DNA of 64,000 nt from Pieris napi. Its lineage: Eukaryota > Arthropoda > Insecta > Lepidoptera > Pieridae. The position numbers were made by a program, and so were the translations under genes. The notes under the pieces were generated by a model. The model was not told the DNA's origin, did not search any database, and saw nothing but the letters and a program-made list of their open reading frames with translations. This document shows, one piece after another, positions 55,361 through 64,000 of the stretch; position 1 is the first letter of the stretch, and each line of letters starts with the position of its first letter. The stretch lies in the NCBI RefSeq assembly GCF_905475465.1, contig NC_062250.1:11120501-11184500 (forward strand), read 5' to 3'.

Positions 55361-55560
55361 TTAAGTTATATTGTTTATTGTCGAATTGTTAATTTCATAC
55401 AATTGTAGCCTATCAATTAGGTCACCAATTGTTCTGTAGAGTTTCAGATCATCATAAAAGAGATATCTGCTATTATTTTTAAAGTAAGTTGGAGCATCAT
55501 TGACAAATAAGGCAAATAGTAAAGGACCCAAATGAGACCCTTTCGGCACGCCTGGGCACT
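55361..55560 (-). pseudogene. LINE reverse-transcriptase palm fragment
   Basis: The minus strand reads G-V-P-K-G in the register GVPKGSHLGPLLFALFVND, then FKNNSRYLFYDDLKLYRTI. These are the GVPQG and F-A-D-D motifs (here FYDD) of the reverse-transcriptase palm at the normal spacing of about 35 residues. The fragment is cut on both sides: no fingers domain upstream and no thumb downstream. The first motif lies out of the ATG-initiated frame by one codon. It belongs to a different LINE lineage from the 47-kb element, because the residues around the motifs differ. Confidence 0.85.
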
Positions 55561-56545
55561 AATATAGCTTCAGAGAGATAGCCATTAATTGCGACAATTT
55601 AGTTTTTCATACATTTATAAATTGTAATTCATTTAAGAGAATTTGTGACCAATTTGTTTTCTCCGTTACATATATTGTATATATCTATTTTTTTAATAAT
55701 AAAATAACTGTCCAATCGATTTATATATCAATCCTACCAGCTCGAACTTATACTAAATCTAAATTCTTAGTTCAGTTAAAACAACGCTATGTTCACAAGT
55801 TAGCCATGTTAATTTTGATACTCTTACTACAAAGTATTTACGAATAAAAACCTTTCGTTTGGAAATGTTAACAATTTGTATGAAATTTTTACACCGAATT
55901 TTATTTGCCACACAAAGGACAAAAGGGAAGTAATATTTCATATCACAACCATATGACAATGTATAAAAAATAAAACAAATAAAACCGACTTCATTAAAAT
56001 ACATATATTGTTTTAAAAGCTTTATGAATTATTGAATGCCGAGAATAATAATAAAAACCCGTTTAATTTCTAATAATTACAAAAGTAGTATATACAGCTT
56101 AGATTTGTTATATACATTGAAAAAAAATCTTATATTGGCCGCTATGGACATCATCATTAGCGGGCTTAGTGGGCTTCATGTGGGTGAAGTGCGAGCACAA
56201 AAGACACGAATAATTATCGTACAGTATTTAATTTGAATTGACTCCATTTAACTTTACAAATAACACTTTAGCTTTAATTATAATGCGGGATCAAGGCACC
56301 GATCTCTCTTTTAATCACAATCTACTCAACCACAAATCACATAGACCCAACTCGGTGCAACGTCACATCACCACAATGCTCTACTGAATACTCAATCAGA
56401 ACTACCATGTGTTCTCTGAACGCATAGTACCAAGTCAAAATGGATTAAACAATACGAATTAAATTAGAACAAAACAAATCGAATCAAATTAAATTATGAC
56501 TCTTAAAAGTAATAGGAGGAATTTCAATTATTAACCAAAAAAATA
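55561..56545. other. Unassigned sequence
   Basis: Short frames at 55759-56004 and 56036-56236 show no domain. Confidence 0.3.
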
Positions 56546-56547
56546 AA

Positions 56548-56755
56548 ATAAATCAGTGGCGCTACAACCTCTAGGTCTTGGCCTCAGATTTCTGAATCTG
56601 TTTCATGATCATATTTAAATCAATAGGCAAGTAGGTGATCAGCCTTCAGTGCCTGACACACGCCGTCAATTATTTTTTGGGTCTAAGACATGTCGGTTTC
56701 CTCACGAAGTTTTCCTATGAGCGTCGCACGGTGAAGCCACTAGGCCAACACTATT
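56548..56755 (-). repeat. SINE family A, internally deleted, reverse
   Basis: AATCAGTGGCGCTACAACCT, AAGTAGGTGATCAGCCTTCA, TAAGACATGTCGGTTTCCTC, then directly GAGCGTCGCACGGTGAAGCC. A TA microsatellite (56756-56776) follows. Confidence 0.92.
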
Positions 56756-56776
56756 CTATATATATATATATATATA
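56756..56776. repeat. (TA)n microsatellite
   Basis: Uninterrupted TA run at the head side of the SINE. Confidence 0.9.
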
Positions 56777-56834
56777 ACCAAAGTAACAATAATAATCAAC
56801 GGTCCATTGACTCTCTTAGAACAGCCTGATAATC

Positions 56835-57045
56835 CAAGCATTCCGCAACCTGATTATCCTAGCTTCCTTCAGTACCATAGACCGAAGCTCCTTCACGAGT
56901 AAAGGCCTCGGCCAGCTGTTTCGAAAAATATATGTCATTTCCGGCTTTCTTTCTCCATTCGCTTCCTGCTAATGCTTCTATATCTTCTATTCACCTTTTT
57001 CGGGCCGCTTTCTACTCATTCCCCTTGGTCCTTTTCATATAGTAG
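56835..57045 (-). pseudogene. LINE pol C-terminal fragment
   Basis: The minus strand reads EDIEALAGSEWRKKAGN and FSKQLAEAFTREGASV, resembling the terminal DDI-x-x-x-AG-x-x-W ... L-x-EAF-x-R-G block of LINE proteins. The upstream RPEKG block sits in another frame. No catalytic motif is left. Confidence 0.55.
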
Positions 57046-57495
57046 ATACTGTTTAATAGGATTTTTTTTTAATTACGCACATATACTGACATATTGTATT
57101 TTTCCAAAAAATATTGAAGAAAGTCGAAAAAAGCCTTATTTTTGAAGTAATTGTAAAACAAAATTTTCTTGTCTTATAACTCAAAATCCTCTTTTACATG
57201 GAATTTACATAGCGAAGCTAAGTTCTTTGAAGAAAATGGTTTAATAAATAAGTTGTAATATTAAATGAAGCAACTTTGCCAATAAAATATTCATAATAAG
57301 ATAGATAATAAAATCTTGCGGGTGAATATTTCTGAAAATGAGCACAGTGTAGTTAAAACAGTTGCAACGCATACCCTTATTATTTTTTGAATAACCTTAT
57401 GTGTCCTGCTTTGTTATAAAGCCTTTTAATTCAGATACTGTTGCACTCAATCACATTTATATGTTTCTATCTCATCCTTTTTGGGTATCTGTACG
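57046..57495. other. Unassigned AT-rich sequence
   Basis: Nothing recognised. Confidence 0.3.
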
Positions 57496-57497
57496 AA

Positions 57498-57835
57498 TTA
57501 TAAAGACAAATGGTGATAGTGACTATTAGTGGTAAGACCGGCGTGAGCGACGTAATTGCCCACCGCCAGATCTAAGTCTATCTGTCTAAACCACATAGCG
57601 CGCATGGACAAGAAGCGACGGGAACCCCAGGCTTCTTGAGATTGAGATATCGGCAGAACAAAATCCCTTTTTTGGCAAAGGCCTCCTTCAAATCCCGCCA
57701 TTGCTGACACTGTGCCACTCTGGTCTCATTTGGTCTATCCTTTCTCCTCTTTTTCGTTTATTGTACCTTGGGCACCAGTTTAGAACTTTCTTGCTCGGCT
57801 CTGCTTCTGCTTATATATATTTCCTACAATATTCA
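57498..57835 (-). pseudogene. LINE pol C-terminal fragment
   Basis: On the minus strand KVLNWCPRYNKRKRGE is followed, after a shift, by RVAQCQQWRDLKEAFAKKG and then SCPCALCGLDR. KVLNWCP-x-YNKRKRG is also encoded by the relic at 6710-6750, so both come from one LINE lineage. A deletion relative to that copy removes about 50 bp before the WRDL block. No catalytic motifs remain. Confidence 0.7.
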
Positions 57836-57979
57836 ATAAGTTTTAGTAAAGCTATTGGAATTTTACCATATTCGCGTATAAGTCCAAGACATTTTGTTTA
57901 TGGTTGCTATTAGGAATTTTTAATTTCAAGACGTCTGTTACTCCTGTGTGACCGAAATCAAAATCTCAAATCCAACTCT

Positions 57980-58170
57980 TCGATAAATAGAATAAGAATA
58001 CGAAATTTCACCTGGACGTCAGCCGTTCCATAACTGAGCGTTTTTAAGGCAGTTACCAGCAAGCACATAGTGGTGGTGCGTGGCAGAAACCAGCTGCCCT
58101 CTGACGTATTTCCTAACAAATTTAGACTAGGTAAGCCTTCAGCCCGTTTGCCACCTCTTCTATAAAAAAA
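57980..58170 (+). mobile_element. Rearranged LINE tail (47-kb LINE family)
   Basis: GAATACGAAATTTCACCTGG, ACTGAGCGTTTTTAAGGCAG, then a reversed piece (AGCACATAGTGGTGGTGCGT), then AACCAGCTGCCC and GTTTGCCACCTCTTCTATAA. The reversed central piece is a small internal inversion. Confidence 0.8.
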
Positions 58171-58175
58171 TCACT

Positions 58176-58540
58176 TTTTGAAGTTATACTTCTTTAGGCG
58201 CGTTATGAAAAATTGATGAGAGTGAAATTTTACGATGCGCGCACACAAAATTAACAGAATGAAGTTAGTTCTTGGTGGCATGAAAATCGATAATAACTAT
58301 GTTCAAGTTGTATATTCTAGTATTTTTATATTTAGAACACGTGTTTCGTAACAGTACAATTAAACAGTGTGAATAAATAAATATTATTTTGTGTTTTTAT
58401 TAAATCAATTTTATATACGACGGTGATAGTATTTACTAATAATAATTTTATTGATTAATTTTAATATTTATTATTAATCACTACTGCATTTTAGTTATTT
58501 TTTTTCCATACGCCAAAGAAGTATAACTTCTAACGCGTGT
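58176..58540 (+). mobile_element. Inverted-repeat element of the GAAGTTATACTTC family
   Basis: TGAAGTTATACTTCTTTAGG then CG at the left (58177-58198), and CGCCAAAGAAGTATAACTTC at the right (58510-58530), are inverted repeats around 310 bp of AT-rich, non-coding sequence. The left interior matches the reverse of 9840-9890. A related interior block also occurs at 63905-64000. Confidence 0.7.
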
Positions 58541-58985
58541 ACATAAGTACACACAACACACTCTTTTTTTTAATAAATAATCCTAAAATTTTACAACTTC
58601 CCATGATCTAATATTTTGTATATCTTACATCTCCGCTACAAATTTTATCTTTGCTTACCCTAAATTAAATTAATTTAACATTACATTTGCTCTTTGGCGT
58701 TAAATAGTGTGCCAACTGTAAATGTATCTGTGCAATCCGGGTCCGTGGAACTTTTTACAACGGTTCACGAAATATGAGATATCTTGAGGGATTTCTCTTT
58801 CTTGAACTCATATAAAAAGATCTCATTTGATAATACTTTTCGTTTTTAAATTAGTTGTACTTGGTAAAATTTTTCTCCGAATTATTTTACGGACTACAAT
58901 TTTTATCAGCTAAATATTATATAATAATAAATCCCCTTAAAAGTAAATGAGTCCAATTAATTTCATTTAATTAAGAGTTATTATG
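58541..58985. other. Unassigned sequence
   Basis: Nothing recognised. Confidence 0.3.
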
Positions 58986-58987
58986 CC

Positions 58988-59185
58988 CAAGAGATATTAT
59001 GTTCTATGGATGAATGTGAAGTCTCCAATACGCATTGGGCTAGCGTGGGGACTTCAGAACATTCCCTCTCGCCTAAGAGAGGAGGCCTATGGTCATTAGT
59101 GGGACGTGTAATTGATTACGCTGAAAATCTCGAAGTTTATTCAAATTAAACTAAGTAGGGACGATTTTTACTGATAGGGCCCCAG
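58988..59185 (+). mobile_element. 3' end of an RTE-type LINE, copy 2
   Basis: AGAGATATTATGTTCTATGG, TCCAATACGCATTGGGCTAG, CCCTCTCGCCTAAGAGAGGA and GATTTTTACTGATAGGGCCC; colinear with 8850-9060. Confidence 0.78.
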
Positions 59186-59327
59186 ATGCATCTTATTAAA
59201 AAATCTAAATGAGGCTAAGAAGCCTGAAGACTGTCAAATGGTGCGAAAAGAAAAGTAAAACAGTGCAGTACTTCGGTTTGTATGTTTATGTTTATGGAGA
59301 AACATGAACAATTGCTCAAAGTAAATA

Positions 59328-59874
59328 CAGTGCAACCTCGATATTTTAACAAATCGGAGGGGAACAAGAAAATATTCGTAATATCAAGTAACTCGTTGAA
59401 CTGAGGTTTGTTATGTTGAGGTTAGATTGGTCTAAAATTCGTTATACCTAAAGAGGTAAAAGAATAAGGATAAGGAACACCTTTTACGTTTCTGAGCCAT
59501 TTTAACTTAAATCTTTAACAATAGTGACGAGCAGAGGTGTTTACATTACTTTCGATCAAAACAACAATGATTACTTTACAAACACAAGCGTGTCGAAACA
59601 TGTCGAGACATGAATCACATTATAAGATTAAGAGTTATATTATTGGTGAAAACTTTATATAAAGGTTTTGGGTTGGCAAAATTCGTTAATAAGAGGTATG
59701 AATACTTTTTCTTGATAGTTGAAAATTCGTTATAAAGAGGTTGTACGCAAATATTGTTCGCAATGTAAAGGTATATTTTAAATTGACTCTTATGGACAAT
59801 TCAAGAGGATTACGAAGAATTTGTTAAATCGAGGAAGTCGTTATATTGAGGTACGTTATATTAAGGTTGCACTG
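59328..59874. mobile_element. Pogo/Tigger-type MITE, 547 bp
   Basis: It begins CAGTGCAACCTCGATAT and ends with the complement (ATATTAAGGTTGCACTG), flanked by TA on both sides. There is no coding sequence. A motif of the form GTTAta..GAGGT is reiterated at 59410, 59441, 59685, 59729, 59823, 59840 and 59855, which makes up much of both subterminal regions. Confidence 0.88.
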
Positions 59875-59877
59875 TAT

Positions 59878-60385
59878 TATTTGTTATGTAATCTTCGCCG
59901 GCACTTTTAGGTTAAAATACTAAGCAAGAAAATCGTCAATGCTTAGAATAATTTAATTCTTTTACGCCCTGAGGCTTTGTCAAAGCAATAATTTGATCAC
60001 GAAAAATCTGTAATGAGAGGAGGATTTCACAATCCTTATAAATCATAATTTAAGATAGCTCAAGGCGATCAGTCAACCTCCAGCGTTATTTTTTCATTAT
60101 AACCCGGAATATTGGGTTTGATTTTTCTGGAAACGCTGTTATGAAATTATGTAAATTTGTTCTTTTTGTATAAGCGAAAACATATTACAAATTCAAAATT
60201 ACACATCGGGTTACCAGACCTTTATTTTGATTATATAAGTTGTTATAAACATGTTGTTGTTGTTAAGTTAAGTTGTTATGTTGTTGTTGTAATTGTTTGA
60301 CCTAAACATTGGATATCTCAGTATTTATATCAATATATTACGTTAAATAAATACAACTTGAACCTTTACTTTGTATGTATTTGTA
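59878..60385. other. Unassigned sequence
   Basis: Contains a GTTGTT-rich simple stretch (60239-60296). No gene is seen. Confidence 0.3.
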
Positions 60386-60389
60386 CATT

Positions 60390-60900
60390 TAATGCTGGCA
60401 GAATTTCCTCGCTGTATTGCGATACTTACTCGTCGAGTGAGAAAAGCACCAGCTCTACCGGTACCGGTACTATTTACCAGGCGCTTACTTAAATCTTTAG
60501 CGCCTCTGCACTTGAACCCCATGGCCTAAGAATCTGTACTCCAAAGAAAGCAATATCAATTTTTTTTTAATATTTTGACAAAAAATTAGGACAAACACAA
60601 ACAAACATTTTAAAACATGATGCCACGACCAGAAAAGTTGGAGAAAAGACTCTTCTATTTGAGCCGTTTATTATTTTTCGCCTGCTCTGCGGCCGCGTGG
60701 TGAGATGAGCTAACGTGTCAACACAAACATCCACATACCAAAGCCCGTCCCATCAACCAAGGGATCAAATATATCCCATTCAGCCGCTTGCCATCGTCTC
60801 TAGCGATGCGTTTGCTCCAAAATAGCTTGAACTTTGACAGAGGCAATAGAGCGGCCTATGATGTCATTGAGCGCAGTGTGGTGAGAAAAACGACCTCAGT
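60390..60900 (-). pseudogene. Decayed LINE pol C-terminal region (family 'TGDRRAG')
   Basis: The minus strand carries, in order, broken frames reading WDGLWYVDVCVDTLAHL, then FGVQILRPWGSSAEAL, then after a one-base shift KDLSKRLVNSTGTGRAGAFL and VSIAIQRGNSASI. These match the V-W-D-x-T-x-VDTLA, V-x-x-LG-x-WG and TGD-x-RAG ... AIQRGNAAS blocks of the C-terminal extension seen at 50683 and 20925. Many stops show it is old. It preserves a longer part of that extension than the other two copies. Confidence 0.7.
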
Positions 60901-61484
60901 ATTTATATATTATGCACGTTTAAGAAATACAACTTGAACTCCTGCTTTGGATTTTTGCAGTCGGTCAAAAAGAAAATACACTCTGATTACGCATTTAACG
61001 TATATTAATTAACATGATCATGATTTTTAAATTTACATTTAAAAAGTTAAACATACATGTAGTAATTTAGAAATGTATTTCCTAAGTATACACTCATAGA
61101 ATAATTGATTTCCAAAGCATTAAGATATCCGTTGCACCTGTTACGTCTAGCTCACGCGCCGACACTAAATTATGCGCCATTTGCTCGCACTCACGATGGA
61201 CAGGTACGTATTAGGCTCCTATTTAGAAAAACATGCATCTTTCAACATGACCCCTGCTTTTAAGGTCAACGTGATTTTAAGTTCCCTGTTGTGCACTAAT
61301 GGATTTTTGTGCGCACTTGCTCCTGATAAAGGAAAGCGTTGTTAATGCACTCGAATGTTATTATTTCAATACGAAACAATGCAATATGTGGCCCAAATGT
61401 AGCACTATTAAATACGTAAAGATTTTTAGGTACTTACGTATTAAATTAACTAACCTAACCTAACCAAACAATAAATAATAATAG
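60901..61484. other. Unassigned sequence
   Basis: A few SINE-like scraps lie around 61285-61320 (GTGCACTAATGGATTTTTGT). No gene is seen. Confidence 0.3.
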
Positions 61485-61485
61485 G

Positions 61486-61600
61486 GTTGTTAAATGCGCA
61501 CATAGAAAGAAAGTTTATTGGTGCACAGCCGGGGACCGAACCTACGACCTCAGGGATGAGAGTCGCACGCTGAAGACACTAGGCCAACACTGCTCTATAT
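61486..61600 (-). repeat. SINE family A head, reverse
   Basis: TTAAATGCGCACATAGAAAG, CACAGCCGGGGACCGAACCT, CGACCTCAGGGATGAGAGTC and ACTAGGCCAACACTGCTC. Confidence 0.92.
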
Positions 61601-62588
61601 TTATCTACCCAAGGGAATATTCTTAACCTACATTACCTTTTCTTACCTTTCTTATAAATCATAAATGATTTATTTCTGTAAGTAGGTTTTTACAAACACT
61701 TTTACACGTCAAAACATTTTTTTTTTTAAACTAGATGAGATCGACGTTTCCTATCTGACTACTCTGAGAAGAAACGCCGAAACAAACTCAGAGGTCACAG
61801 TCTCTTTTAAAGTCCAGACATAACTAACAAGATTATGTGAAGACCATGTAGATTGTAGTCTGAAATGGTCTTTTGAGGAAAGAACCACACAGATTGAGTG
61901 GACCTGTCAAGTCCAAAGACAAGACATTTGGTATATTCTATTATAATTGACAACTTTAAGTTTAAGTTAGGGAGCAACATTTGGGCCCTTAACTTGAATA
62001 CGCGTCTGGCATTCAAGTATGTAATAGACGCTAGAAACGTTCCACAACAGTATCATTAGATTTTTAAGTTAATAGGCATACGATGAAACTGTCATTACAT
62101 ATTTATTAAATCGGAGGACGTGGTACTTTTTGTCTTTGCAGCTGCGGCAGGATTGGAATCAAAACAGAGGAAACTTTTAAAATTTTTATTTAAAATACGC
62201 TTACCTAAATACAATATTTACAAATCTTAGATATTCATCTACTTAGAATAATAATGTCGAGTCACTGTTATATTAGGTTAGGCAGTATTTTAGCTGATTC
62301 GAGTATTGAAGGGATTTCACCCCTATAAGGAATTATTTAGAAAAACGTAAAATCTAACTTAAAGTAACGGGAAAATTTTATACACATATGCTTTAGTTTT
62401 ATCGTTAAATCTCTAATTCTAAATAATTTACATATATAATTTATAAGGAATATTGCTTCGACATATAGTTTCGTGTTATACTACTTTTTTAAAAAGGTTT
62501 TAAAACATATCCAAACTGTTACGATAATCAGGTGGTTTTATCAATTAGACAAATTAGTCAATATATTCAAATAAACTTTTATAACTCT
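61601..62588. other. Unassigned sequence
   Basis: A minus-strand 69-codon frame (61807-62016) shows no domain. TTTATT at 62102 and near 62185 could be minus-strand poly(A) signals for the chitin-binding gene, but this is not established. Confidence 0.3.
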
Positions 62589-62590
62589 AA

Positions 62591-62769
62591 GGGTCTGTTT
62601 CACAATGTATGGATAAAGTACCAATACCATAGCTATGCAACACAAAAATTATTTGGAAGATAAATTTTACAGTCGTGAAACGCAACAATAGTGTTTATCC
62701 TACTAATAAGTAATAAATAGCTAATTTGGAACTTATGTAGAACTTATCCGTACATTGTGAAACAGACCC
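62591..62769. mobile_element. Harbinger/Tourist-type MITE, 179 bp
   Basis: The 27-bp terminal inverted repeats start GGGTCTGTTTCACAATGTAT and end with the complement at 62769, with one mismatch. TAA is duplicated at 62588-62590 and 62770-62772, the 3-bp target expected for PIF/Harbinger. No coding sequence is present. Confidence 0.92.
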
Positions 62770-62772
62770 TAA

Positions 62773-63298
62773 ATAGTCCAGATTACATAATGTATTATTT
62801 CATATGACGAATTATATAAAATGCATATATTATGAATTCCTTACATTAGACATCTGGAAACACTATAGATTACAATGTACTAACAGTAAACTTAATAGTC
62901 GAAATTGCCTAAGTTTACGATAGTATAAAAATAAGTACAAAACTCAAATAAAAAATTTACATTATATCACACGAACATAAAATCCGTCATTAATAAATAT
63001 TTAATTTTAAGGTGGAAGAACAGTGCATTTGTAGAAAGTGACGTAATCATTATTTTTGTGTATTAATTATTCATTTTGAATAACAGCCGCCATTGCAGCG
63101 TAATAATACATTCAGTTGTTTATGAGAAAATATACTATTTAAAACGTCGTAGTTGAGTTCCTACGACATCAAAAACGAGTTTTAAAATTCTTCAGCACGC
63201 CAAGCTTTTTTGTAAGAATCAAATTTTAATCAAGACGTCTACTTTCTACAAATGACATTTATGAAATAAGTTCTACTTTCCTATTTCTACTAGTTTTC
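62773..63298. other. 3' side of the chitin-binding gene, unassigned
   Basis: Probable 3' UTR and beyond on the minus strand. No poly(A) signal can be fixed. Confidence 0.3.
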
Positions 63299-63513
63299 TT
63301 ATCTTCTTGCAGCTGGCGCTTGTGTGTGCTGCTGGCAACCTTCGACATTTTCTGGCCAATCACAGACGTTCTCATTGGGATTGAAGACAAGGTTAGCGGG
63401 GCATGGCATGTGGTGTTTTCTCTCTCCCTCGCACATGTAGTACATTGTACAATCCGCATGGTCTTTGTGATATGAGATGTGGCCATCTTCTTCTTCGCAG
63501 GTCACTTCGTGGG
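63299..63513 (-). CDS. Chitin-binding Peritrophin-A (CBM14) protein, terminal exon
   Basis: A secreted or matrix protein that would bind chitin in cuticle or peritrophic matrix. The exon starts after a minus-strand acceptor (ACCATTACTCTCAG at 63514) in phase 1, with HEVTCEEEDG as the first complete residues. It ends at TAA 63299-63301 after PAARR. Six cysteines have spacing C-x15-C-x5-C-x9-C-x12-C-x8-C, matching the Peritrophin-A pattern, and the aromatic residues expected near the chitin site are present (CTMYYMC, LVFNPNENVCDWP). Only this one domain is in the window; the upstream exons, signal peptide and any other domains lie beyond 64000. The protein could be a CPAP1/CPAP3-type cuticle protein, a peritrophin, or the C-terminal domain of a chitin-modifying enzyme. 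Confidence 0.9.
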
Positions 63514-63744
63514 CTGAGAGTAATGGTTGAAGATTTAGTCTTATGAGAGTGCAAGTGTTTTGACTGTGTTAGGTCTAGTGAAAACTGAACTGAAACACAA
63601 CTTAATTGAAGAATTAGTTATAAGTTTTGCTACAAATAAAATATAGTCCCAATTTATATTTATTGTCATATTCTTTACATTATAATTTTTTTTACTAAAC
63701 CATACTTAACAATTAATAAATTCCCGTAATAACGAAAAGGTTGC

Positions 63745-63820
63745 TAAGGCTAGCGGATGGGTTGCCGACCTTTCAGTCCCCTAAATCGGTTTGGAAATAC
63801 CTCTGCAGCTGGTGCCACAA
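63745..63820 (-). mobile_element. LINE tail scrap (47-kb family), in the intron
   Basis: GGTTGCCGACCTTTCAGTCC, AAATCGGTTTGGAAATACCT and GCAGCTGGTGCCACAAAG in reverse order of the LINE C-terminal region. Confidence 0.6.
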
Positions 63821-63899
63821 AGATATTCATAACCGAGTATAGATTATACATATGGCTCCATTGTAATAAAATGACATTCCTCCATTTTTTTATAAAAAA

Positions 63900-64000
63900 C
63901 TATTTTGAAAAGATTTTTATCCTGTTACGCCAAAGAAGTTCAAAGAACTTCAAAAAAACTAAAATGTTGAGTATAACTAACTTCAGGCTGTCGGTTTTTT
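63900..64000. repeat. GAAGTTATACTTC family fragment at the window edge
   Basis: TACGCCAAAGAAGTTCAAAG then AAAAACTAAAATGTTGAGTA and GCTGTCGGTTTTTT, the same order as 9760-9835. Confidence 0.55.

Overview
The window looks like an AT-rich stretch of a lepidopteran (moth or butterfly) nuclear genome. The evidence is a very dense load of tRNA-derived SINEs, APE-type LINE tails with lepidopteran-style 3' ends, mariner, pogo and Harbinger relics, and a chitin-binding Peritrophin-A exon with eukaryotic splice signals. I see no bacterial operons, no true tRNA or rRNA genes and no CRISPR. I cannot fix the species or family from the sequence alone.

Protein-coding host content is sparse. The one clear host coding exon is the terminal exon of a chitin-binding (CBM14) protein on the minus strand at 63299-63513. 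A second, unrecognised minus-strand gene is suggested by two phase-compatible, locally GC-rich exons at 32212-32405 and 31214-31357. A 147-codon minus-strand open stretch at 28990-29431 is a weaker candidate.

The rest is mostly mobile DNA. The largest piece is a nearly complete non-LTR retrotransposon at about 47030-50420, with an intact 1026-codon endonuclease/reverse-transcriptase frame running straight into the poly(A) tail. At least fourteen 5'-truncated copies or fragments of it or close relatives are scattered through the window in both orientations. Other LINE lineages, mostly RTE-like or unassigned, are represented by C-terminal coding fragments near 2.6, 6.3, 20.9, 34.4, 38.1, 50.7, 53.1, 55.4, 56.8, 57.5 and 60.4 kb. 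A Penelope-like tail lies at 5 kb. One SINE family has about 18 copies or fragments and a second has two.

DNA transposons include a 1.83-kb pogo/jerky-like element (22497-24323) with matched terminal inverted repeats and TA flanks, a mariner N-terminal relic (25.9 kb), a pogo-type MITE (59328-59874), a Harbinger-type MITE with a TAA duplication (62591-62769), and a 570-bp inverted-repeat element (51866-52436). A five-unit tandem array of roughly 132-143-bp monomers fills 10398-11105. I found no convincing multi-gene 'system'. The items most worth a second look are the two-exon gene, the single-frame LINE with no 3' UTR, the two DNA elements with reiterated internal motifs, and the duplicated LINE-tail/SINE composites.
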